NCBI GenBank assembly: GCA_947496465.1 | Contig: CANMCX010000002.1 | Location: 186,001-250,000 of the forward strand | DNA length: 64,000 bases | Direction: 5' to 3' | Source of the DNA: Marinifilum_A sediminis | GTDB lineage: Bacteria > Bacteroidota > Bacteroidia > Bacteroidales > Marinifilaceae | In this document: piece by piece, positions 7,683-16,378 of the stretch | How the letters are laid out: every line of letters starts with the position of its first letter | Position numbering within the stretch: the stretch's first letter is position 1 | Position numbers and translations under genes: made by a program | Notes under the pieces: generated by a model | What the model was told of the DNA's origin: nothing | The model's database searches: none | The model's input: only the letters and a program-made list of their open reading frames with translations

Positions 7683-9251
7683 TTATAACGTGGTTAAAGC
7701 AGGTGCTACAGTATCACTTACATACTCACCTTTTAAAGTCTTTAGATAGTGTTCCGTAGTTGATAGTGATTTATGCCCCATAGCTGTTTTAAGGGCGTAT
7801 AAATCGACTGGCTTACCTAACTCCTGAGCTGCAAAAATAATTAGCATAGCGAACGTGTGACGAGCTGAATGTAACTTAAAAAATGGTATATTAAATTTCC
7901 TACAGATGTATTTTAATGACTCCGCTTGCCTTGCACACATATTGTTTCTCATATGCATTTTCTCTTTTTCTGTGCCTTTTTCATACCGTTTTGTTGCAAG
8001 CTTAGTTAAATAACGGTCTTTTGTTTTATCCTTTTCAACCCTCCTCACCTGTCGAACAAACAATTCTTTAGCGAAAGCTATTTTTTCACTTTCATCTATG
8101 TTTTCCAAAGCCCCTGTTTGCTCTAGTTCTAAATCAAAATTATGAGTATAACTTCGTTTAAATTCATTATTACCATTTAGCTCATAAATCATTCTCAAAT
8201 TTTCAAAAATCTTCTTATTTTTCCAGTCTTCTTTTTTTATTTTACCTGCAATTGTACCAATTATACAATTACCAAACTTATCAGCATATTCTATCTGTAA
8301 ATCACTATCTAAGAAGTAAACAAGGTATTTGAAAGAAGAATCATTAAGATTCCAACTTAATGTTGTTTTTTTATTCTTCAACATAGTGTATGTACACTCA
8401 ACATCTATTTTTTTAATATGCTCATATTCATCTTCTTCTTCATCTATGCAAACAGAAGTGAAAGAAACTTTATTCTTAAAATTGCTAATTTTCAAAAGAG
8501 TTAAATCACTGGCTCTCATTCCTAATAATGATACACTTAGAAGATAACGGCACATATGAAGGTAACTATTTATGCTTATTTTTTTAGCCCAGTCAACATT
8601 ATGGATAACCTCTTTATAATAATCTAAATGCGTGTTATATTCAGGATTTTTTTCAGGTGTTTCTGTTAATTTTCTGACAAAATTTATTTCAATATCCATT
8701 TTTTTGTATTTGTTGACCCATTGGATAAATCCCACAAATGAGAAAAAATATGAATGGATAGTGTTTAGTGAATATTTCTTACCTACTTTTTCTTCATCAG
8801 CCAAAAAAGCATGAAAATTTGTGATGAAATCTCTATCAATTCTATTTATACTTACTGTTTTATTTTCTATAAATTTTAGTAAGAATTGATAAACATATAT
8901 ATTGGTTGAGTATGTTGAATAAGCGAAATATTTTTCTTTAAAAATTAGAAATTCTTGATAATATTCCTGAATCGAATTTTTCTTAGTTAATGCTAGTTTT
9001 ATTTTGGCTGAATTCAATTCACCATCTTCTAACATTTTCTCTTCTTCTTCCTCATATGCTTTTTGTATCGCCTTATATTGGTTGCATGTTTTTTTTACAT
9101 CCTTGTTGGCTTTACTCCATTCTGTTTTTTTGATAGAGAACCCCAAATTTTTATAAGAAATTTTTCCGTTATTTGTGATTCTTATTTTTAAAGGAAATTT
9201 TCCAGTGTTACCTATTTCACGAGACCATAACACTAAAGAAATTTTAATCAT
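7683..9251 (-). CDS. Tyrosine recombinase/integrase (Bacteroidota type)
   Basis: 522 aa from the ATG at 9251 (MIKISLVLWSREIG); a longer in-frame extension reaches into the repeats at 9291-9333 and is unlikely. Order: N-terminal Arm-type DNA-binding region (KFPLKIRITNNGKISYKNLG, about 18-50), SAM-like core-binding domain (about 95-190), catalytic domain (about 200-520). Catalytic residues visible: Arg246 in GMRASDL, His461 and Arg464 in HSARH, His493 in MGHKS, and Tyr502 in TEHYLKTL. It catalyses integration and excision of the element. At over 500 aa it is longer than the usual roughly 400-aa Bacteroides integrases, because of an insertion between the first Arg and the HxxR motif. It is convergent with the methyltransferase unit, and its start faces the presumed element end. 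Confidence 0.9.
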   Translation of the reverse strand: MIKISLVLWSREIGNTGKFPLKIRITNNGKISYKNLGFSIKKTEWSKANKDVKKTCNQYKAIQKAYEEEEEKMLEDGELNSAKIKLALTKKNSIQEYYQEFLIFKEKYFAYSTYSTNIYVYQFLLKFIENKTVSINRIDRDFITNFHAFLADEEKVGKKYSLNTIHSYFFSFVGFIQWVNKYKKMDIEINFVRKLTETPEKNPEYNTHLDYYKEVIHNVDWAKKISINSYLHMCRYLLSVSLLGMRASDLTLLKISNFKNKVSFTSVCIDEEEDEYEHIKKIDVECTYTMLKNKKTTLSWNLNDSSFKYLVYFLDSDLQIEYADKFGNCIIGTIAGKIKKEDWKNKKIFENLRMIYELNGNNEFKRSYTHNFDLELEQTGALENIDESEKIAFAKELFVRQVRRVEKDKTKDRYLTKLATKRYEKGTEKEKMHMRNNMCARQAESLKYICRKFNIPFFKLHSARHTFAMLIIFAAQELGKPVDLYALKTAMGHKSLSTTEHYLKTLKGEYVSDTVAPALTTL

Positions 9252-9290
9252 AATTTTATTGCTTAAAATGATAATAAAGTACTGCATTAA

Positions 9291-9333
9291 TGTTAACAAT
9301 TTTTGTTAACAATTTCAAATAGTGTTAACAATT
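9291..9333. repeat. Three TGTTAACAATT direct repeats upstream of the integrase
   Basis: Perfect 11-bp copies at 9291-9301, 9304-9314 and 9323-9333, each containing the palindrome GTTAAC. They start 40 bp upstream of the integrase start. Candidate arm-type integrase sites, excisionase sites or an operator for int. Confidence 0.6.
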
Positions 9334-9471
9334 CAATGGAAAATTGCACTTTGAAAAAATATCTATAATCACATAATCAACTGACTGTTAAAGATGTTAA
9401 GCGTTTGTAAATACAGTGAAATAAAAACAAATATTAACACTTTATTAAAACCATTCGATTCAAACAGTTCT

Positions 9472-9479
9472 TAATTTTG
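9472..9479 (+). promoter_or_regulatory. Possible -7 box of the flavin reductase gene
   Basis: TAATTTTG fits the Bacteroidota TAnnTTTG -7 consensus and lies 33 bp before the ATG at 9512. No convincing -33 TTG box is visible, so this is tentative. Confidence 0.35.
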
Positions 9480-9511
9480 CTTGTTCAAAACAGTACAATA
9501 AAACAAAAGAT

Positions 9512-10147
9512 ATGAAAGTAGTCGCATTTAACGGAAGTCCAAAAAAGGAAGGAAATACATATCACGCATTACAATTGGTGTGTGAACAATTGGAAGCCAA
9601 TGGAATTGAAACTGAAATTGTTCAGGTTGGAAACAAAGGCGTAAAAGGTTGTACGGCATGTGGACATTGTGGTAAAACCCGAGATGAGAAGTGTGTAATC
9701 AAAAATGATGATGTGAACCTATGGATTCAGAAAATGAAAGAGGCAGATGGCATTCTTTTAGGATCTCCTGTTCATTATGCATCCTTAGGTGCGAATATGA
9801 AATCATTTTTAGATCGTGCTTTTTACGTATCAGGAATGAATGGAACTATGTTCCGCCACAAAGTTGGTGCTTCTGTTGTGGCAGTGCGCCGTTCGGGTGG
9901 TTTACCAACCTTTAACGAGCTAAACAACTACCTAAACTATTCTGAAATGATGATTCCAACATCAAACTATTGGAATGTGATTCATGGAACTACGCCAGGA
10001 GAGGTTCTACAGGATAAAGAAGGTGTTCAAATCATGCAGGTTCTAGGTAAGAACATGGCTTACCTGATGAAACTGATCGAAAACGGTAAAGATAAAGTTG
10101 AAGCTCCTGTTCAGGAAAAGAAAATTTACACCAATTTTATACGATAA
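9512..10147 (+). CDS. NADPH-dependent FMN reductase/flavodoxin-family protein
   Basis: 211 aa. The N-terminus MKVVAFNGSPKKEGNT is the classical phosphate-binding loop of the NADPH-dependent FMN reductase family (FMN_red, flavodoxin fold). A cysteine cluster (CTACGHCGKTRDEKC, about residues 50-66) follows, as in iron-sulphur flavoproteins and MdaB-like enzymes. LLGSPVHYASLGANMKSFLD is the second flavin-contact loop. Expected to use NAD(P)H to reduce FMN, quinones or other acceptors in the cytoplasm; the substrate is not predictable. Monocistronic, with its own terminator. Confidence 0.85.
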   Translation: MKVVAFNGSPKKEGNTYHALQLVCEQLEANGIETEIVQVGNKGVKGCTACGHCGKTRDEKCVIKNDDVNLWIQKMKEADGILLGSPVHYASLGANMKSFLDRAFYVSGMNGTMFRHKVGASVVAVRRSGGLPTFNELNNYLNYSEMMIPTSNYWNVIHGTTPGEVLQDKEGVQIMQVLGKNMAYLMKLIENGKDKVEAPVQEKKIYTNFIR

Positions 10148-10157
10148 AGAATATTTG

Positions 10158-10187
10158 AGTCCCGACATTTTGTTGGGACTTTTTTTA
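10158..10187 (+). terminator. Rho-independent terminator after the flavin reductase
   Basis: AGTCCCGACA (10158-10167) pairs with TGTTGGGACT (10171-10180), one G-T wobble, followed by a T run. Confidence 0.85.
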
Positions 10188-10216
10188 CATCCTGACTGCC
10201 ATAATCTTTTAAAGCT

Positions 10217-10687
10217 CTAGTATAAGGTTTGACCGAATTTAGCCTTTAAATTTCTGTCGTACATGATAATACTACCCGCAACCGATACATTCACACTTAA
10301 TCGGGTATCGAATTTTACCAAATGATGCGATTTTTCGATGGCATTTTTGGTTAAGCCATTGTCTTCGGCTCCCAGCAAATATACACAGCGACGAGGATGC
10401 TTGTACTCTTCTAAAGGCACCGCTTTTTCATCCAACTCCACTCCTACCAAAACCGCTCCCTTAGGAAGGTGTGCATAAAAGTCATTGAAGTTATCGTAAT
10501 GGAAGTAAGGCATGGCTCCTGTAGCCTTATGCGTATCGCAGGCTTGTTTTGCATAGCGCTTGCCAACAGTAAAAATAAAGCTGGCTCCCATATTTTGAGC
10601 TGAACGCCACAACACACCTAAATTCTCAGGTGTTTTTCCATTCTGTATTCCAATACCAAAAAATCCTTGTTCTAATGTATCTATCAT
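10217..10687 (-). CDS. SpoU/TrmH-family RNA 2'-O-methyltransferase
   Basis: 156 aa from the ATG at 10687 (MIDTLEQGFFGIGI); an in-frame extension runs to the stop of the upstream regulator. The SPOUT-fold motifs are all present: motif 1 near KTPENLGVLWRSAQNMGA, motif 2 VYLLGAEDNGLT and motif 3 LSVNVSVAGSIIMYD. The length is that of single-domain TrmL/YibK-like enzymes, which methylate ribose 2'-OH in tRNA or rRNA using SAM through a trefoil knot and act as dimers. It follows the LytTR regulator by 63 bp and may be co-transcribed with it. The exact RNA target cannot be read from the sequence. Confidence 0.85.
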   Translation of the reverse strand: MIDTLEQGFFGIGIQNGKTPENLGVLWRSAQNMGASFIFTVGKRYAKQACDTHKATGAMPYFHYDNFNDFYAHLPKGAVLVGVELDEKAVPLEEYKHPRRCVYLLGAEDNGLTKNAIEKSHHLVKFDTRLSVNVSVAGSIIMYDRNLKAKFGQTLY

Positions 10688-10750
10688 CTCTATTCTTAAT
10701 TGAGCTGCAAATATAGTTTTTATCAGTGTTTGCTTAGTAGGAAAAACCAA

Positions 10751-11521
10751 TTAACCATTCAACCATTTCTTAAAATCATTACACCTATCCTGGCTTACAA
10801 TGGCATCCATGCATTCAGGCTGATCGGGTTTGAGGTTGAGTTTGATTCTTGTTTTGGAATAATAGTGCATGTCAACAATGGAAGCGTAGCTCACCGTAAA
10901 TTTTCGGTTGATTCGAAAGAATCGTTTGGGATCCAATTTGCTCTCTAAAGAGGTTAATGTGCCATCGCACAAGTAACGATGACCATCTAAGCCAAAAAGA
11001 TAGAGCGATTTACCATCTGCCATAAAATAGGCAATTTTATCTATCTCAAGAGAGCTTAATCGATCTCCTAAACTCACCATGAATCGTTCCTGATAGGTAT
11101 TTCCAGCTACCAAACTATTAAGTGACTGCTGCAATGATGATAAGTTAACAGATTCTTGATTTCGATGTCTTTTTTCAAATTTTTGAAGGGCTATTTCCAA
11201 ATCATCTACATCTATTGGTTTTAACAAATAATCAACACTATTCTGCTTAAAAGCCTGAATAGCATATTGGTCGTATGCTGTCGTAAATATTACAGGAGTA
11301 TCTATATTAAGCCTATCAAAAATGCCAAAACTATTGCCGTCTCCCAAATGGATGTCCATAAATAACAAATCAAGCTTATTAGAAGAAAGATATTTTACCG
11401 CTTCCTCAACATTCTCCAAATGCACTTTTACCTTTATCTCACCCGGACGCAAGCTAAGCAACATTTTCTCCAATTCACGTGCAGCTAAATGCTCATCCTC
11501 TATTATTGCAACTTCTATCAT
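10751..11521 (-). CDS. LytTR-family response regulator
   Basis: 256 aa. Receiver domain 1-120: acidic pocket EDE (8-10), phosphoacceptor Asp56 in LLFMDIHLGDG, Thr in VIFTTAYDQYA and Lys in YLLKPID. A linker (to about 150) leads to a LytTR DNA-binding domain (about 150-256) with MVSLGDRLSSLEIDKIAYF and the typical FFRINRKFTVS. It regulates transcription when phosphorylated by a LytS-like kinase. None is adjacent; the nearest candidate is the kinase at 19306-21240, on the same strand on the far side of the SusCD/protease genes. It is preceded by the SusD terminator, so it is probably transcribed from its own promoter. Confidence 0.9.
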   Translation of the reverse strand: MIEVAIIEDEHLAARELEKMLLSLRPGEIKVKVHLENVEEAVKYLSSNKLDLLFMDIHLGDGNSFGIFDRLNIDTPVIFTTAYDQYAIQAFKQNSVDYLLKPIDVDDLEIALQKFEKRHRNQESVNLSSLQQSLNSLVAGNTYQERFMVSLGDRLSSLEIDKIAYFMADGKSLYLFGLDGHRYLCDGTLTSLESKLDPKRFFRINRKFTVSYASIVDMHYYSKTRIKLNLKPDQPECMDAIVSQDRCNDFKKWLNG

Positions 11522-11553
11522 CTCCTCTTATTTTTTTGGGACTGCCAAAATAC

Positions 11554-11588
11554 AAAAGAAAAGGGGCATTCCGCAATGGAATGCCCCT
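11554..11588 (-). terminator. Rho-independent terminator after susD
   Basis: GGGGCATTCC (11563-11572) pairs perfectly with GGAATGCCCC (11578-11587). On the minus strand it is followed by TTTTCTTTT. It closes the SusC-SusD transcript. Confidence 0.88.
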
Positions 11589-11618
11589 ATTTTGATTCAA
11601 ATAAATATGCTATTTATC

Positions 11619-12947
11619 CTAATTGTTCAAATTTGGATTGTTATCCACAGCTTCCTGAGGGAAACGCAATGTATATCTTGGATCTCCTTCTTCTAAAACT
11701 TCAGTTTCACCACCAAATGTGTGAGTTAAACTCTGCTGAGTTGTTCTTCTCAAATCATACCAACGATGCCCCTCAAATGCCAATTCACGACATCTCTCCT
11801 TAGCAACCTCAGTAATCAATTCAGCTTGAGTCATAGCATTGATTCTAATTTCCTCTAAAGCATAAAATTCAGCTTCTAAGCGATTTTGCTTTAATGTATT
11901 TAAATACTCTTTTGCTTTTGGAAGATTTTCGTTCAAGTTAGCTTCGCACTCTGCCAAAATTAAATACAACTCAGAAGTTCTGAAGCTACATTTGTTTTCA
12001 GAATTCTTTCCTTTATTAGTTGTATTTCCTGACCAACCACTCGAGTAATATTTCGATAATCGTAAGTCTTGAGCATTGTATTTTGAAATTAATTCATTTG
12101 ATGCAAGCAAATTGAAACTTAAAATATTATCAAAAGTCTGCTCTGCGGCAAAAACATTTTCTTTCGACTTAAAATGATATGGCATAATAGCATTATCCTC
12201 ATTTAAATCAACCAATTGATTATTGATAGTATAAGCTTCTAAAGCAGCATCTTTAGCCAACAAATATTCACCTCTATACAAGTGCATACGAGCTTTTATT
12301 CCTAAAGCAGCAACTTTTGATACTCTATAATTCAAGCCTTTCTCATATTCTGCAACGTTGATATATTTCATGGTGCTATCAACATCTGACAAAATTTGAG
12401 TGTATACCTCTTCAATTGTACTAACAGGAAATGGTTGCTCAATATCAATAAGTGTTACTACAGGCACACCTTTATCAGTCGAGGCTGTTTCCTTATTGTA
12501 AGGTTTAGCATACAAATTCAACACATTAAAATGCATATATGCTCTCATAAAATATGCTTCAGCCACTAATTGATTGATTTCCTCCTGACTACCTTCTTTC
12601 ATATTGGCAGCCTGTGAAATAATTTCATTCTCATAGAAAATCACTTTGTAAAATTCCTGATATGGTAATGATCGTGCTTTTGAACTCAAAACACTTTTCC
12701 ATAAGTAATAATCCTGAAATTCTTCAGCTTCTGCTCCCCATTCGTCCAAAATTGCTTCATCGGTAAAAATTGTTGATCTTGATCTATCAATTAAACCAAC
12801 TTCGTATGCTCCAGTTTGTAGCTTTCTGAAATCCTCGTATGTTTCAGGAATAATTTTATCTGCAGGCTTAATATCCAAAAAATCATCACATGATGTTAAA
12901 GATAATCCTGCAATTACTATATATAAACAGTTTTTAAATAATTTCAT
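11619..12947 (-). CDS. susD: SusD/RagB-family outer-membrane lipoprotein
   Basis: 442 aa from the ATG at 12947, 10 bp after the SusC stop. The lipoprotein signal MKLFKNCLYIVIAGLSLTSC leads to DDFLDIKPADKIIPETYEDF, the conserved SusD N-terminus. TPR-like helices follow (VAEAYFMRAYMHFNVLNLYA, AALGIKARMHLYRGEYLLAK). The C-terminal signature is RCRELAFEGHRWYDLRR. It is the lid of the SusCD importer, binding substrate at the cell surface. It is somewhat shorter than typical 500-600-aa family members, fitting a small or peptide ligand. Symbol used in the family sense only. Confidence 0.93.
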   Translation of the reverse strand: MKLFKNCLYIVIAGLSLTSCDDFLDIKPADKIIPETYEDFRKLQTGAYEVGLIDRSRSTIFTDEAILDEWGAEAEEFQDYYLWKSVLSSKARSLPYQEFYKVIFYENEIISQAANMKEGSQEEINQLVAEAYFMRAYMHFNVLNLYAKPYNKETASTDKGVPVVTLIDIEQPFPVSTIEEVYTQILSDVDSTMKYINVAEYEKGLNYRVSKVAALGIKARMHLYRGEYLLAKDAALEAYTINNQLVDLNEDNAIMPYHFKSKENVFAAEQTFDNILSFNLLASNELISKYNAQDLRLSKYYSSGWSGNTTNKGKNSENKCSFRTSELYLILAECEANLNENLPKAKEYLNTLKQNRLEAEFYALEEIRINAMTQAELITEVAKERCRELAFEGHRWYDLRRTTQQSLTHTFGGETEVLEEGDPRYTLRFPQEAVDNNPNLNN

Positions 12948-12957
12948 AATTGTAATT

Positions 12958-15900
12958 TTAGAAGCCAACATTAATTCCAATTGAATATGATTTCGCAATT
13001 GGCTGCGCATAAATATTACCATAAGTTTCAGGATCAAAATATCCATCATAATTGTCTGAAATTACAAATGGATTACGAGCCTCTACACTTAATCTCGCAC
13101 TCGTTAAGTTTAATTTATCCAAAATGTCTTTCGAGAAACTATAACCTAATCGAATATTTGTACATCTCAAATAATTCATCTCTTTTACCCAAATATCCAG
13201 GTACTTTAGATAATCAACCGGATCTTTTTGAGAATACAGTTGGTGCTCAACAGCTACATTCCCATCTGCACTTCCTGAACCAATTAAGCGAGGTAAATAA
13301 GTATTTGGATTTTCAGGAGTCCAAGCATTCAAAATATCTGTTGTTGAATTCAGAGCTCTGTCATATTCTGTAAAATCATATGGAGGAGTAACTCTAACCT
13401 TTTGCCCCAAATTAAAGCTACAAGCAATACTTAAATCAAAATTCTTATACTTAAAATTATTAATGATACCACCACTATATTTCGGATCAGCACTTCCCTC
13501 ATATGTAAACAATTCTCTGAACTCCGTTGGTGATAGTGTTGGTGTAGGCCAGAATCCCCATTTTAATTCAATTCCAGCAAATTCTTGCAAATTCATTTTC
13601 TTACCATCCTTCACAAAAACAGGCATACCATTTTCATCTAACCCATCAGTTTTTAATGCATAAATAGCATTTACAGGTTTACCAATTCCCGAAGGAAACC
13701 AGCTATCGTTACGGACCTGAATATCATTAACCTTATTAAAGTTTCTCGAAATGTTAAAGTTAGTAGTCCATTCAAAATCGTCATTATGAATATTTCTAGT
13801 AGAAATACCAATTTCATAACCTTTATTGGTAACGGCAGCCCAATTAACCGGGGCAAAATTAAAACCATTCTCCAATGGTAAAGCGCGTAAGTTAATCAAG
13901 TCTGAACTTTTTCTATGGTAGAAATCAACACTCGCACGAATTGCATTTTCGAAAACAGCAATATCCAAACCTGCATTATAGGTTTTCGTTTTTTCCCAAC
14001 GTAAATATTGATTTGGAGGATTATCAACCTTTAATGCATCTTCAACCATTCCTGGCAAAATCTCTACCTTATATTTTTCACCAATCACATATGGAGAAGT
14101 ACTTTTATCAACATTTCCTTGTAAACCATAAGAAGCTCTTAACTTCAAGCTATTTAACCAAGGTACATTTTTCAAAAATTCTTCTTCTGTGGCATTCCAT
14201 GATCCACTCAAAGCCCATAATGGAAGGTATTTGTATTTTTCATCTACACCAAATAAATTGGATCCATCGTATCGAACACTTCCAAACACTGTATATTTGC
14301 GCTTGTAAGAATATGATAATGTAGAAAAGAATGATACAAAAGTATTTTCAACAAAACTTTTATCGAATCCTTTATATTTTTTAGCGGCATCTGCATCGTG
14401 AAAATCAATTCCTGTTGAGGTATTAGAAGATCCGTCAAATGCATAATTGGCAGAATAAATTGTTGTCAACTCATTACCACGAATTTCATTTCCTAACATC
14501 AAATCGAACTCGTGATCTTCATTGATGACTTTATTCACTTCAATAATGTTCTTTAAATTGTATTGGAAAAAATCAGCATCCCAAACTTTTATAAAACCAT
14601 CATTCACATCATAACGAGTAACACTTTGCCCATTCTCATCTTCGGTCTGATATCTACTATTGTGAATAGTTCTTCGACCAACATAAGAATCCTTTGTAGC
14701 TGTCTGTTCTGTTCTTTTATCCTCTGTTTGCAATCCAAGTTGAGCCGTATACTTTACTCCATCTATAATTTTGTAATCAAAATCAAAAATTGCGTTAATA
14801 TTTCTAGAGGTTAATTCATTAGATGTATTATTTCGCTCTTCAACAATGTTAAAATCCAAAGGAGTACCCAATGCACCAGTCGTTTCTGTATCATACACAT
14901 AAGAACCATCAGGATTGTAAACTTGCTGATAAGGATTTACTCTTCTTGAATAATAACCAGGATTAGTGAATAAATCTGATCCAGTTAAATATCCTTTAGT
15001 TTTACGTTCTGAAAGAAAAAGAGCAGCTCCAAAATTCATTTTCTCGTTCAACTTTAATCGAATTTTTGAAGTTAAGTTGATACGATCCAATGAAGTCCCT
15101 ACAGTAGTTCCTTTTTCGCCATGATATCCTGCCGAAAAATAGTAGGTAGCAAATTCATTTCCTCCAGAAATGCTTAAACTTTGATCTTGGTTTACAGCTG
15201 TCTGATACAGTAAATCTTCCCAATCAGTATTGATACCTCTTAGAGCATTAATATCATTTTGAGCAGTATTTGAAATTCCAGAAAATCCATTATCCAAGTA
15301 ATTTTGTCTATCATTATATTTATCCAAAACTCTTGCAACACCTCCATTACCATTTCTATAAGAATAATCACTTCGAGCAGCCAAGGCCAATTCAAGATCT
15401 ACTTTCTGATCAGAATTCATCAAATTCAATTGACTTAAATCTGGTCGTTGAGTGAAAGTTGTGTTTGAGGAAAAATTAACTCTCATTTTCCCTTGTTTCC
15501 CAGATTTTGTAGTAACTACAATCACGCCATTTGCTGCTCTTGCACCATAAATAGCCGTAGCAGCAGCATCTTTCAAAATGGTAATATTAGCAATATCAGA
15601 TGGGTTAAATCCAGCAATAGACGAATTGTACAGTTGATCAATATTACTTTTATCATTAAAATCCGGCACATCGTTACCTTCCAATGGCATACCATCAACC
15701 ACCCAAAGAGGATCCTGTGAACCTGATAGAGACACTGTTCCTCTAATTCTAATTTTAGCCGGAGCACCTGGGGCACCAGTTTGAGTTACAGCTGTTACAC
15801 CTGCTAACTGTCCACTAAGCATATGGTCAACACTCACAACTCCTGCCTGCTTAATGTCTTCCGCATTAACCTTAACAACTGCAGAAGTTACTTTACGCTT

Positions 15901-16284
15901 TTCGATCTTCTGATATCCAGTTACAATAATTTCGCCTAGCTCGCTTGTTGATTCTCCCAATTTAATGGTAACAAAAGATTTTCCTTTGATATCAACCATT
16001 TGAGTTTCGAAGCCCAAAAAGCTACAGGCAATCGTATTTAAATCTTTAGGAACTTCAAGTGTAAAATTACCATCAAAATCGGTAATGGTTCCTAAAGTAA
16101 TGTTTTCAATAATCCCTTTCATCTTGGTTTCGGCACCAATTGTTGCTTTATCAATGTAAACCGATGCACCAATCAGAACGTCTCCATCCTGCTCCGAGAG
16201 TACCTTTCCTTTTATCTGCTTCATTTCCTGAGCCCAGATAAATGCTGGCATCAAGATCAAAAGCAAGGTTAGCATTCTTTTCAT
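12958..16284 (-). CDS. susC: SusC/RagA-family TonB-dependent outer-membrane transporter
   Basis: 1108 aa from the ATG at 16284. Signal peptide MKRMLTLLLILMPAFIWAQ; an N-terminal carboxypeptidase-regulatory-like domain (about 22-105, with GTITDFDGNFTLEVP); then the plug with VKVNAEDIKQAGVVSVDHML, the SusC signature DPLWVVDGMPLEG and YGARAANGVIVVTTKSGKQG; then a 22-strand barrel ending in IGINVGF with terminal Phe. It has no N-terminal STN domain, so it is not of the FecR/anti-sigma type. It imports a ligand delivered by the adjacent SusD lid. No glycoside hydrolase is nearby; the upstream metalloprotease suggests a peptide-related substrate (inference). Confidence 0.95.
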   Translation of the reverse strand: MKRMLTLLLILMPAFIWAQEMKQIKGKVLSEQDGDVLIGASVYIDKATIGAETKMKGIIENITLGTITDFDGNFTLEVPKDLNTIACSFLGFETQMVDIKGKSFVTIKLGESTSELGEIIVTGYQKIEKRKVTSAVVKVNAEDIKQAGVVSVDHMLSGQLAGVTAVTQTGAPGAPAKIRIRGTVSLSGSQDPLWVVDGMPLEGNDVPDFNDKSNIDQLYNSSIAGFNPSDIANITILKDAAATAIYGARAANGVIVVTTKSGKQGKMRVNFSSNTTFTQRPDLSQLNLMNSDQKVDLELALAARSDYSYRNGNGGVARVLDKYNDRQNYLDNGFSGISNTAQNDINALRGINTDWEDLLYQTAVNQDQSLSISGGNEFATYYFSAGYHGEKGTTVGTSLDRINLTSKIRLKLNEKMNFGAALFLSERKTKGYLTGSDLFTNPGYYSRRVNPYQQVYNPDGSYVYDTETTGALGTPLDFNIVEERNNTSNELTSRNINAIFDFDYKIIDGVKYTAQLGLQTEDKRTEQTATKDSYVGRRTIHNSRYQTEDENGQSVTRYDVNDGFIKVWDADFFQYNLKNIIEVNKVINEDHEFDLMLGNEIRGNELTTIYSANYAFDGSSNTSTGIDFHDADAAKKYKGFDKSFVENTFVSFFSTLSYSYKRKYTVFGSVRYDGSNLFGVDEKYKYLPLWALSGSWNATEEEFLKNVPWLNSLKLRASYGLQGNVDKSTSPYVIGEKYKVEILPGMVEDALKVDNPPNQYLRWEKTKTYNAGLDIAVFENAIRASVDFYHRKSSDLINLRALPLENGFNFAPVNWAAVTNKGYEIGISTRNIHNDDFEWTTNFNISRNFNKVNDIQVRNDSWFPSGIGKPVNAIYALKTDGLDENGMPVFVKDGKKMNLQEFAGIELKWGFWPTPTLSPTEFRELFTYEGSADPKYSGGIINNFKYKNFDLSIACSFNLGQKVRVTPPYDFTEYDRALNSTTDILNAWTPENPNTYLPRLIGSGSADGNVAVEHQLYSQKDPVDYLKYLDIWVKEMNYLRCTNIRLGYSFSKDILDKLNLTSARLSVEARNPFVISDNYDGYFDPETYGNIYAQPIAKSYSIGINVGF

Positions 16285-16329
16285 AAACTTGTATTTTTTA
16301 TTGGTTATTAAAATAGTGGTTATTTCATA

Positions 16330-16368
16330 CAAAAAAACAGGTAGGAGAAATATTATTCTCCCAACCTG
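16330..16368 (-). terminator. Intrinsic terminator or attenuator between the protease and susC
   Basis: CAGGT (16338-16342) pairs with ACCTG (16364-16368) and GGAGAA (16344-16349) with TTCTCC (16356-16361). On the minus strand seven T residues follow (complement of the A run at 16331-16337). It lies only 11 bp after the protease stop and about 46 bp before the SusC ATG, leaving little room for a separate SusC promoter; read-through or regulated attenuation is plausible. Confidence 0.75.
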
Positions 16369-16378
16369 AACTAACTAA

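Larger units (their letters stand above)
1..9340. mobile_element. Integrative element with plasmid-like replicon, left end outside window
   Basis: A tyrosine recombinase gene sits at the right edge (stop 7683, start 9251). To its left lie an adenine methyltransferase, an iteron-like array, an unknown protein downstream of that array, an HNH endonuclease and AbiC/HEPN-like genes. Right of about 9340 the content changes to ordinary metabolic genes. The gene set (integrase, candidate initiator with iterons, methyltransferase, defence-like cargo) is typical of integrative or plasmid-derived elements. The att sites are not identified: there is no tRNA gene and the left end lies beyond base 1, so both boundaries are inferred. 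Confidence 0.65.

Noticed and set aside
12981..16332. Plus-strand ORFs opposite susC and susD, and N-terminal extensions of susD and susC
   Set aside because: Antisense shadows; the extensions precede clear signal peptides at 12947 and 16284.
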